64,000 nt of DNA from Vibrio sp. 10N. GTDB lineage: Bacteria; Pseudomonadota; Gammaproteobacteria; Enterobacterales; Vibrionaceae. The DNA lies in assembly GCF_036245475.1 (NCBI RefSeq), contig NZ_BTPM01000002.1, positions 248,001 through 312,000 on the forward strand. The letters run 5' to 3'. Both the position numbers and the translations under genes were made by a program. Positions within the stretch are counted from its first letter, which is position 1, and each line of letters opens with the position of its first letter. The notes beneath the pieces were generated by a model. That model did no database searches, was not told the DNA's origin, and saw nothing but the letters and a program-made list of their open reading frames with translations. This document shows, piece after piece, positions 52,558-59,851 of this stretch.

Positions 52558-52732
52558 CCATTGTGGGTGAAGTGATGGCTTTACGGGAAACCAACCGCTG
52601 TACTGCAAGCCACCTAAACAGGGGGAAAGTGATATCGGCAGTGATCACGGATTTGGTATTAATATCACGTTGTCGCAGTAGCTTGACTATGCTCTTTGGT
52701 GTAACAGCTCTAAAAGAGATAAGGAGAATGAT

Positions 52733-53002
52733 ATGGACTGCAGCTCACTAGCCATCACAATGGATATTAACGGAAGTAAACTGGTTCTAGCTTGGGGACC
52801 GAATCAAACCACAGAGCAGTGTATCAAGGACTATCATAATATCCCCGCCGATCTGAATGCACAATCTTATATGCTCTCTGTTAATGACCACAAAAATGCA
52901 TCATTAGAGAAACCCATTAGCGCTCAAAAAGCCAGTTCGCTGATGGAAGAATGGCAAGCAATCCAAAATGGTATCGATCAGGATTTGGATGTGCATTGGT
53001 AA
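52733..53002 (+). CDS. Small hypothetical protein
   Basis: 89 residues with a strong AAGGAG site, so it is likely real. No signal peptide or membrane helix. Mixed alpha/beta in appearance (ITMDINGSKLVLAWGP near the N-terminus, SSLMEEWQAIQNGIDQDLD near the end). I recognise no family. A terminator follows at 53056, separating it from the AT-rich pair downstream. Confidence 0.6.
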   Translation: MDCSSLAITMDINGSKLVLAWGPNQTTEQCIKDYHNIPADLNAQSYMLSVNDHKNASLEKPISAQKASSLMEEWQAIQNGIDQDLDVHW

Positions 53003-53055
53003 AGATAGGCCAAAGCTATGGCCCTCTAATCATAAATGATAACGTTCTATATAGT

Positions 53056-53087
53056 CGCCAATAACGGTTTTGTTATTGGCGATTTTT
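53056..53087 (+). terminator. Rho-independent terminator before the effector-like pair
   Basis: CGCCAATAAC and GTTATTGGCG around GGTTTT, followed by ATTTTT. Confidence 0.85.
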
Positions 53088-53224
53088 GTGGTGTTAAATA
53101 TATAGATTACATATCGACATAGAACTCATTGACCCTGCTCGAATAAACGTCAAGATGATTTGAATCCCCATTGGTCATCAATACCATCTTCTATATTTTT
53201 CGTGATGATATTAGGGGGGTTATT

Positions 53225-54115
53225 GTGTTTGGCATTGATAGTTCTGTGGGGAATAATGGCATAAATAAAAGACATGATGTTAGGCTAGTTCAGGTGTTGC
53301 TGAATGTCGGAAATCGTAAAAAGCTACTTGTAGATGGTCTTTGTGGGTCAGCGACTAAGAGAGAAATATTGACCTTTCAACAGGAAATTATGCCTAGTTG
53401 GCGACCTGATGGGAGAGTAGATGCAGGTGGAAGAACATTCAGGGCTCTGGCGTTAAGAGTTTCTGAAGCAGACAGAAGGTTGAGTAGCCGCGCTATCATA
53501 GTCAAAAGTGAAGCTGGTAGGGTGCAACTCAATAAAAAAGCTCCGAGAAAATCCTTGTCGGTTCGTTATGCACCATCAGTCTCTATGGACAAGAGATTAG
53601 TAAGCAACTATTCAATCGAAGTTCTTAAACTAGCACTAGATAGAGCTGGGTTAAAAAGTGCTGTGATAACAAGCACACTTAGGTTCCCAACGGAGCAAGC
53701 GTCAATTATGTATCGGAATGCCAAAATAGATCTTCAAAAGCAGTTTAGATTGTATGGAACCAATGGAGATACGGTACTAGGCGTCTATAAAGATAATATT
53801 CACAGGACACCTGATGATGTTATCGAGTTGATGACGAGTAAGATTGAAGAGTTAACAAATCAAGGACGAAAGGTTTCGAAACACTGTACTACGATTTCTG
53901 ATTATAAGAAACGTAATATTATCGACATCGGTGTGAATTCTACGAGAATGTCAAATAATGATATGTTTTCAATAGAGAGTTTTAGTTCGGTACTAAAAGA
54001 GCTGTATGAAGACGGATTTATTAGTTTATTTATTGATGAATCTAAGATGTCTAACTCTTGCTGGCATGTGGAAATTGTACCTAATATCAAGCCAATAAGT
54101 GAGGCTGTATCATGA
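53225..54115 (+). CDS. Candidate antibacterial effector: peptidoglycan-binding plus M15/VanY-like peptidase
   Basis: 296 residues from the GTG at 53225, with a strong AGGGGGG site. Residues 5-75 match the peptidoglycan-binding module seen in phage-like and type VI lysis proteins (SVGNNGINKRHDVRLVQVLLN, LLVDGLCGSATKREILTFQ, PDGRVDAGGRTFRAL). The C-terminal half has M15-peptidase landmarks: Arg153 and Gln158 (TLRFPTEQA), then His220 (SKHC), Asp234 (NIIDIG) and His281 (CWHVEI) as zinc ligands. It has no signal peptide. The base composition is AT-rich, with AGA, ATA and TTA codons unlike its neighbours. Its stop overlaps a small exported protein, a likely immunity gene. The function is inferred. 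Confidence 0.65.
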   Translation: MFGIDSSVGNNGINKRHDVRLVQVLLNVGNRKKLLVDGLCGSATKREILTFQQEIMPSWRPDGRVDAGGRTFRALALRVSEADRRLSSRAIIVKSEAGRVQLNKKAPRKSLSVRYAPSVSMDKRLVSNYSIEVLKLALDRAGLKSAVITSTLRFPTEQASIMYRNAKIDLQKQFRLYGTNGDTVLGVYKDNIHRTPDDVIELMTSKIEELTNQGRKVSKHCTTISDYKKRNIIDIGVNSTRMSNNDMFSIESFSSVLKELYEDGFISLFIDESKMSNSCWHVEIVPNIKPISEAVS

Positions 54116-54603
54116 TGCTCACTCGCTGTATTTCTGTATTTATACTTCTGATGCTATCCAATACAAGTTATGCTTGTGATAAAGTAAAGTTGGTTTTTGC
54201 TTTTAATGAAGCCGAAGTATCTTATAGCTTCCAAACAAAGGACAATGACTCAGATGAGGAAGTTTTTCGGCAGTACTTTATTTTTGAAGATGGCGATCAA
54301 ATAGTGGTGGAGAATAAGTATTGTTTAATAAACAACTACACGATCGATTACTACTCTTCAGATTTACGAACAGATAAAGCCTCACAGCGAGTGGCCAAAA
54401 TAGTGGAGCGTATCCAACATAAGCACCATCTACAACTTGATTCTAATTTCTATGTTGGGTGGCTGAAAGAACAAACATCATTGTCTGGAATGCTCCACTC
54501 GACATCCAGTGCTGTAGAGGTATTTGGCTCAGTCACTGAGAACCAAGTCTCAATACTGAGTGATTCTGCTTCACTGTATATTGCAGTGGGTGTAGTACAT
54601 TAA
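54112..54603 (+). CDS. Candidate periplasmic immunity protein
   Basis: 163 residues; the ATG overlaps the previous stop (ATGA), so translation is coupled. A signal peptide ends near TSYA-C. The mature part is acidic (TKDNDSDEEVFRQYF) with a beta-rich look and one later Cys (NKYCLINNY), so a disulfide with the Cys at the mature start is possible. The SYAC context is not a good lipobox. It shares the low GC of its partner. The immunity role is inferred from pairing, export and size; I recognise no family. Confidence 0.55.
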   Translation: MMLTRCISVFILLMLSNTSYACDKVKLVFAFNEAEVSYSFQTKDNDSDEEVFRQYFIFEDGDQIVVENKYCLINNYTIDYYSSDLRTDKASQRVAKIVERIQHKHHLQLDSNFYVGWLKEQTSLSGMLHSTSSAVEVFGSVTENQVSILSDSASLYIAVGVVH

Positions 54604-54651
54604 TTATGTACTTCATTACACGGACTTCCGTCCTAATTTAGGCCCCTAGAA

Positions 54652-55248
54652 ATGGATAACCACGCTGAAAAATGGAAACGTTACTACGAAAAATCACTCG
54701 CCAAACCTCATGCTAAGCGCACGGAGTTCGCGCTGTCTCTGAATGAATCTGGACTTCAGATTGCGGTAGATTGTGGCTGTGGTACCGGTAGTGATATCGG
54801 TTATTTGTCTTCGCAGGGATATCGTGTCTTTGGGTTCGACATTAATGCGGAAGCCGTCGCCATTTGTCATGACCGATTCGCTAAAGATGACTTGGTTGAG
54901 GTATCGCAAGATACTTTTGAGAACTTCTCCTACCCAAACGCTGGCGTTGTCATCGCTGGTGCAAGTCTGCTTTTTGCCAATCCTACTGCGTTTAAACAAA
55001 CATGGCAGCGTATCAGTGATTCCATTGCAGAAGGCGGTGTTTTTGTTGGCGATTTTTTGGGGCTCAGCGACAGTTGGGCGTCTGACTATCCCTCGCAAAC
55101 GACCCCACTCACTCGATTCGAAGTAGAAGCCTTGTTTGACGACTTTGACGTTATTCGATTTCATGAGCGCAATGAGCCAGGTACGACGGCGATCGGGATC
55201 GAGAAGCATTGGCATATCTATTCGGTGATAGCGGTCAAACGTGGCTAA
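54652..55248 (+). CDS. Class I SAM-dependent methyltransferase
   Basis: 198 residues. Motif I VDCGCGTGSDIGYL, motif II region FDINAEAVAIC, and the post-I DTFENFSYPNAGVVIAGASL are visible. A small-molecule enzyme of the TehB/thiopurine-methyltransferase style; the substrate is unknown. Base composition returns to the genome norm, which sets the right border of the AT-rich island. The DUF6817 gene follows 14 bases later and is probably in the same operon. The ribosome site is weak. Confidence 0.82.
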   Translation: MDNHAEKWKRYYEKSLAKPHAKRTEFALSLNESGLQIAVDCGCGTGSDIGYLSSQGYRVFGFDINAEAVAICHDRFAKDDLVEVSQDTFENFSYPNAGVVIAGASLLFANPTAFKQTWQRISDSIAEGGVFVGDFLGLSDSWASDYPSQTTPLTRFEVEALFDDFDVIRFHERNEPGTTAIGIEKHWHIYSVIAVKRG

Positions 55249-55262
55249 TAGAGGGACATCAG

Positions 55263-55796
55263 ATGCAGAAATTTGAACTATTGAAAGCGCTTGGGGCGGG
55301 TGATTTTCAGCATCTTAACGGCAGTTTAGAAGCCCACCTGAAGGGCACTGCACAGTTATTACAACAGTGGCAGGCAAGGGATACGGTGATCGACGCGGGT
55401 CTGTTTCATGCTGCGTACGGCACGGCGGGATTTAATGACAACATGGTGTCATTAAATCAGCGCCGAGACATTGCCGATGTGATAGGTAAGGAAGCGGAGT
55501 CCTTAGTTTATCTATATTGTAGCTGCGATAGAGATGTTGTTTTCGCGCAGTTCGGCCATCAAGAGAAGATAATGTTTCGAGACCGATTTACCGATGCGCG
55601 GTTTGAGCTCACAGAAGCACTAGCCGCTGATTTTTGTGAGATCACTGTCGCTAATGAGCTCGAGCTAGTATTGGCGGACACATCATTTAAAGCTAAGTAT
55701 GGCGCAGAGCTATTGGAGTTATTTGTTCGAATGGACCGCTATTTAAGTCAGGCTGCCTGCAACGCTTATCGTTCAGCTTTAGCAGAGTTTTACTAG
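55263..55796 (+). CDS. DUF6817-family protein (HD-like)
   Basis: 177 residues from the ATG at 55263, with AGGGA upstream. The repeated His pattern (HLNGSLEAHLKGTAQLLQQW and DAGLFHAAYGTAGF) resembles the metal-binding core of HD-domain-like proteins and matches DUF6817. A hydrolase of phosphoesters or nucleotides is conceivable but unproven. It follows the methyltransferase by 14 bases. Confidence 0.65.
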   Translation: MQKFELLKALGAGDFQHLNGSLEAHLKGTAQLLQQWQARDTVIDAGLFHAAYGTAGFNDNMVSLNQRRDIADVIGKEAESLVYLYCSCDRDVVFAQFGHQEKIMFRDRFTDARFELTEALAADFCEITVANELELVLADTSFKAKYGAELLELFVRMDRYLSQAACNAYRSALAEFY

Positions 55797-55860
55797 TGGT
55801 TTACCTTTCTTGGCTTCTTCTGAGCCTCACTATCTTTAAAGAACAAGAAATAAGGATGTT

Positions 55861-56412
55861 ATGTTCAAACTCGATATCGACAACACGCTTTCATTAGCAT
55901 TAGTGCAACCCAGTTTTGCCTCTGAGTATCTTGCCATTGTCTCTCGCGATAGGGCGTATCTCTCCCAGTGGCTGGTGTGGCCCGAGCACGGTAGAAACCA
56001 AGAATTCTTTGCTCGCTTTATCGAGCAATCGCTACATGACTATGCTGTCGGCAAGTCGATGACGTGTGGGATCATTTATCAAGGCGAACTGGTCGGAAAT
56101 ATCAGCTTTAACACGATTAGCCATTCACTTAAGAAAGTGGAAGTCGGCTATTGGCTTGCTCAGTCTCAACAAGGGAAAGGCATTGTGACCAAGGCGGTTG
56201 CGAAAATGATAGATATCGCGTTCACACAGCTCGACATGGAGAAAGTGCAGATATCCGTTGCCGAAGACAACCAACCTAGTCGCAGCGTGTGCGAGCGACT
56301 TGGATTTAGGCTTGAAGGGGTAATTACTCGCGCCGAAAACCTGAATGGTCGAGTCGTGGATCATGCGATTTATGGTTTGTCACGTCAGAGGTGGGAAGAG
56401 CAGTGCCACTAG
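55861..56412 (+). CDS. GNAT N-acetyltransferase, RimJ/RimL type
   Basis: 183 residues. The acetyl-CoA pocket is seen in VEVGYWLAQSQQGKGIVTKA (Q/R-x-x-G-x-G/A), followed by VQISVAEDNQPSRSVCERLGF. It acetylates a protein N-terminus or a small amine; the target is unknown. GGA ribosome site present. The stop overlaps by a few bases with the stop of the convergent ABC exporter. Confidence 0.85.
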   Translation: MFKLDIDNTLSLALVQPSFASEYLAIVSRDRAYLSQWLVWPEHGRNQEFFARFIEQSLHDYAVGKSMTCGIIYQGELVGNISFNTISHSLKKVEVGYWLAQSQQGKGIVTKAVAKMIDIAFTQLDMEKVQISVAEDNQPSRSVCERLGFRLEGVITRAENLNGRVVDHAIYGLSRQRWEEQCH

Positions 56413-58187
56413 CTTGCCAAGTGTTTAAACTGCAGGTCAACGAGCCGTCTGTACAACTCGCAGCTCTGAAGCAGCGCGTGGTGATTGCCTTTATCGACTA
56501 ACCGGCCATGATCCAGAACCGCGATTTGATCAGCATGCTGAATGGTAGACAGGCGATGCGCGATGATGATTGTCGTTCTACCTTGCATCAGCTCTTCCAG
56601 TGCTTGCTGGACGTGGTGCTCACTTTCACTATCAAGGGCGCTGGTGGCTTCATCGAGCAGCAAAATCTTCGGATCTTTCAGTATTGCTCTCGCAATGGCA
56701 ATGCGTTGGCGCTGACCACCAGATAGGCGCACGCCACGTTCGCCTAAAAAGCTCTGATAACCTTCGGGCAGGTTCATAATAAAGTCATGAGCATGGGCCT
56801 TCTTCGCTGCTTCAATCACTTCCTCGTCAGTTGCTGTAGGATTACCGTAGCGAATATTGTGAAACACATCATTACTAAATAGAGCTGGTTGTTGAGGGAC
56901 CAATGCCATCTGCTTACGCAGTTCATGGGGATCGAAGCGTCGAATATCGATACCGCCTAACGTGATTTGTCCTGTCTCTGGATCGTAAAAGCGTTGCATC
57001 AATTCAAATAAGGTGGTTTTTCCGGCGCCGGAAGGCCCAACCAATGCCAAGACTTTGCCTTCTTCGGCGACCAAATCTAGGGACTCCACCGCAGCTTGCG
57101 TGGGTCTGGAAGGGTAGTGGAAGACCACGCGATGAAAGGCAACTTCTGGCTGCAGGTAATTGGGTGAAAGTCGATCCTGATTTGGGGCGGTAATTCGACT
57201 TTCAACGTGTAATATCTCAACCAATCTTTCAGTCGCGCCAGCAGCGCGTTGTAGCTCACCCATCACTTCTGAGATCGTCGCGAGTGATGAAGCGACCATG
57301 ATGGCATAAAACACAAAAGCGCCAAGATCACCGGCCGACATCACACCGTTAATCACATCGCTGCCGCCGACCCAAAGCATTCCAGCAATGGCACTGAAAA
57401 CAATCACAATCACTCCCGATATTAAAATCGCGCGCTGTTTAACTCTTCGGCGTCCGATATCATAAGCGCGTTCAACTTCTAGGGCGAAGGAAGCTCGCTC
57501 TTGGGACTCGAAGCTGTAGCTTTGAACGGTTTTGATGTGCTCAATCGCTTCTCCTGCATAACTGCCCACATCCGCCATAGAGTCTTGGCTTTGACGAGAT
57601 AGTGCTCGCACGCGCCTGCCGTAAAAAAGGATCGGTACCAAGATGAAAGGGACCGAGGCCAGTACAATTAGTGTCAGCTTAATGTTGGTCGCAAACAGCA
57701 TTACAATCGCCCCCACACACATTAATGCGCTGCGCATCGCCATGGAGAAAGACGATCCAATAATGCTTTGCAGTAGCGTGGTATCTGTCGTGATACGGGA
57801 CATGATGTCGCCACTGCCATTGGTTTCAAAGTAGCTAGGGTGGAGGGTGATGATGTGATCAAATACCGCTTGGCGAATATCGGCGCTAACACGCTCTCCA
57901 ACCGAAGAGACCAAATAGAATCGAAAAAAAGTGCCGATGGAAATACAGAGGGTGATGAGCAGAATAAACTGAATAGCACTTTCTAGGTCACTGAGCGATT
58001 GTTGGGTGAACCCTTGGTCGATTAACATTCGCACCCCGTGGCCAACTGAGAGAGTTAAACCCGCGGTGATAATAAGAGCAAGCAGCGCTGCAAACACTTT
58101 TATCTGATAAGGACGAATGAAGGTTAATAGCTCCATTAATATCCCCAAGTTTTTTCTTTGTTGTTTTGGCTGGGAAGCTGCTTGCAT
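56409..58187 (-). CDS. ABC exporter, fused membrane and ATPase (MsbA/LmrA type)
   Basis: 592 residues. Six transmembrane helices lie in the first 320 residues, with a cytoplasmic N-terminal tail. The ATPase has Walker A LVGPSGAGKTT, signature LSGGQRQRIAIARAIL, Walker B ILLLDEATSALD and the H loop IIAHRLST. It works as a homodimer or heterodimer exporting lipids, drugs or peptides; the substrate is unknown. A palindrome (58296-58310) lies upstream. The ribosome site is weak. Confidence 0.9.
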   Translation of the reverse strand: MQAASQPKQQRKNLGILMELLTFIRPYQIKVFAALLALIITAGLTLSVGHGVRMLIDQGFTQQSLSDLESAIQFILLITLCISIGTFFRFYLVSSVGERVSADIRQAVFDHIITLHPSYFETNGSGDIMSRITTDTTLLQSIIGSSFSMAMRSALMCVGAIVMLFATNIKLTLIVLASVPFILVPILFYGRRVRALSRQSQDSMADVGSYAGEAIEHIKTVQSYSFESQERASFALEVERAYDIGRRRVKQRAILISGVIVIVFSAIAGMLWVGGSDVINGVMSAGDLGAFVFYAIMVASSLATISEVMGELQRAAGATERLVEILHVESRITAPNQDRLSPNYLQPEVAFHRVVFHYPSRPTQAAVESLDLVAEEGKVLALVGPSGAGKTTLFELMQRFYDPETGQITLGGIDIRRFDPHELRKQMALVPQQPALFSNDVFHNIRYGNPTATDEEVIEAAKKAHAHDFIMNLPEGYQSFLGERGVRLSGGQRQRIAIARAILKDPKILLLDEATSALDSESEHHVQQALEELMQGRTTIIIAHRLSTIQHADQIAVLDHGRLVDKGNHHALLQSCELYRRLVDLQFKHLAS

Positions 58188-58295
58188 GGGTTCGCCCTTG
58201 TTGATTGGAGTGAGATTTGGGTATAACGCATTGTAAAGTATAGATACATTGCGACATTTGACTTAGGTATACAGTCACAATTTCCAAGTTATATT

Positions 58296-58310
58296 AGTGA
58301 CGTTGTCACT
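58296..58310. promoter_or_regulatory. Inverted repeat between LysR and ABC genes
   Basis: AGTGAC-GTT-GTCACT lies just after the LysR stop and about 110 bases before the ABC exporter. It could be an operator or a small terminator stem. Confidence 0.4.
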
Positions 58311-58314
58311 GATT

Positions 58315-59211
58315 TTATTGCCAATGATCATTTACAAACTGATGTTTCTGCAACACGTTAACCAGTTCGCTGAGCACAGGTCCGTTCCCATGTCGGCGCG
58401 ACACTAAGCATCCGACGGTCGTCACCCAACCGCTTTTTTCATGCGCGACGGGCAGGGCAACCAGTTTTTGCTCTTGTATTGCTTGTTTTACCAGCATTTC
58501 AGGTAGGTTTGACCAGCCGATGCCCTGTAAAACCATATCAACCAAGTTTTGATGCGTATTGGCGTACCACACGTTGGTACTTATGCCATAGGTAAACCAA
58601 AGCTCTTGTTTATCTGAGCTACGGTGCACACATTGGCGATACGCTTTGAGATCAGAATCTTTAACGACGGGCAGCGTTGCAAGAGCGTGGTCGGGTGCAA
58701 CTACTGTGAGAAATCGTGCTTGGCCCATAACAAAGAAGTCCATATCAACGCGTAGCTCGCCATCGGCATAAACAATGCCTATCTGCGCCACTTCTTCTCT
58801 AACCAGTTTTTCGACGTCGAATGTAGAGGCGGTGATGATCTCAAAGTTGGTGATAGGGTACTGAGTTGCAAGAGGCGCAAGGATAGACAACAAAGTGCGG
58901 CTCATTAGGCTCTCATCAATGGCGATGACCAGTTCGTGCTCATAGTCGTTGGCCAGTGAATCGACTTTTTGATCGAAATACTGCTGCTGATGAAGAATCG
59001 AACGTGCGATCGGCAGCAGTGCCTTGCCGTTTTCGGTCAGCTCTGGCGTGTTTTTCTCTCGGCTAAACAAGGTTTGGTTGATTGCGATTTCAAGGTTAGA
59101 GATAGCCTGACTCACGCCCGATTGAGCGCGTTTGAGTTTACGCGCCGCTGCGGAAAATGAGCCATACTCGCAAACCGCAACAAACACTTTAAGCTGTTCG
59201 AAACTGTACAT
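58315..59211 (-). CDS. LysR-family regulator, probable controller of the PACE pump
   Basis: 298 residues. HTH in SFSAAARKLKRAQSGVSQAI, then the inducer-binding domain (ELVIAIDESLMSRTLLSILA). The divergent partner is a PACE efflux protein; in Acinetobacter the aceI pump is likewise controlled by a LysR neighbour, AceR, which activates it. A matching inverted repeat lies between the genes. The inducer is unknown, with biguanides or polyamines the family expectation. Confidence 0.88.
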   Translation of the reverse strand: MYSFEQLKVFVAVCEYGSFSAAARKLKRAQSGVSQAISNLEIAINQTLFSREKNTPELTENGKALLPIARSILHQQQYFDQKVDSLANDYEHELVIAIDESLMSRTLLSILAPLATQYPITNFEIITASTFDVEKLVREEVAQIGIVYADGELRVDMDFFVMGQARFLTVVAPDHALATLPVVKDSDLKAYRQCVHRSSDKQELWFTYGISTNVWYANTHQNLVDMVLQGIGWSNLPEMLVKQAIQEQKLVALPVAHEKSGWVTTVGCLVSRRHGNGPVLSELVNVLQKHQFVNDHWQ

Positions 59212-59245
59212 GGTGAATTCTCAATCACAAAATTGACCTCAAGGT

Positions 59246-59260
59246 ATCACGATTTGTGAT
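59246..59260. promoter_or_regulatory. LysR-type binding site
   Basis: ATCAC-N5-GTGAT is a perfect T-N11-A type inverted repeat, 35 bases before the LysR start and about 87 before the PACE start. Confidence 0.7.
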
Positions 59261-59346
59261 AGCTGTTAACTTTCTATCTATCGCTGAGTGGGCATAATTG
59301 GAGATAAATCATCTACAAAACATATGAAATTAGTGAGGAGTCGACA

Positions 59347-59772
59347 ATGGGAGTGCTTGAGAGAGTCTTTCATTCAGTATTGTTTGAAGTGTTAGCCGTA
59401 AGCTTATCAATAGCAGGATTAGCGATATTTACCGATCATGACATCAGTAGATTGTCGGGAACAATGATAGTTATTGCGACGATGGCAATGTGTTGGAATT
59501 ATCTCTTCAATCTAATTTTCGACTATTTTGTCAAAGGTGACCGAGTACAACGAACTGTGATGGTTCGCATTATTCACGTGCTACTGTTTGAGGCGGGATT
59601 GTTGCTCGCCACTGTCCCTGTCATGGCAGTCATGCTTAATGTGAATCTATGGCAAGCGTTTGTCATGGATATTGGTGTGACGATATTCGTGACTGTCTAC
59701 GCGTTTGTCTACAATCTAACTTATGACCACGTTCGTGTTTGGGTTGTGAGTCAGCGCCAGGCAGCTGTATGA
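59347..59772 (+). CDS. PACE-family efflux transporter
   Basis: 141 residues, four transmembrane helices in two repeats. The PACE motifs are all visible: R-x-x-H-x-x-x-F-E at residues 6-14 (Glu14 corresponds to the essential Glu15 of AceI) and again in RIIHVLLFE, plus WNYLFNLIFDY and YNLTYDHV. These small pumps export chlorhexidine, short-chain diamines and related cations using protons. GGAG ribosome site. Divergent from a LysR regulator; ends at a strong terminator. Confidence 0.92.
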   Translation: MGVLERVFHSVLFEVLAVSLSIAGLAIFTDHDISRLSGTMIVIATMAMCWNYLFNLIFDYFVKGDRVQRTVMVRIIHVLLFEAGLLLATVPVMAVMLNVNLWQAFVMDIGVTIFVTVYAFVYNLTYDHVRVWVVSQRQAAV

Positions 59773-59801
59773 AGCAGGTTGGCCTAAAAGGGCATTGAGA
59801 T

Positions 59802-59833
59802 AAAAAGGGCAGACGTTTACGTCTGCCCTTTTT
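59802..59833. terminator. Bidirectional terminator between PACE and GH3 genes
   Basis: AAAAAGGGCAGACG and CGTCTGCCCTTTTT around TTTA; it works for both convergent genes. Confidence 0.92.
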
Positions 59834-59851
59834 AGTTATTTACTGGGAGGT

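Noticed and set aside
54112..54603. Lipoprotein signal in the candidate immunity protein
   Set aside because: The Cys follows SYA, but the -3 position is Ser and the stretch does not fit a lipobox, so a standard signal peptide is more likely.
53225..54603. Prophage or insertion element carrying the AT-rich pair
   Set aside because: No integrase, transposase, attachment repeat or phage structural gene is seen on either side.
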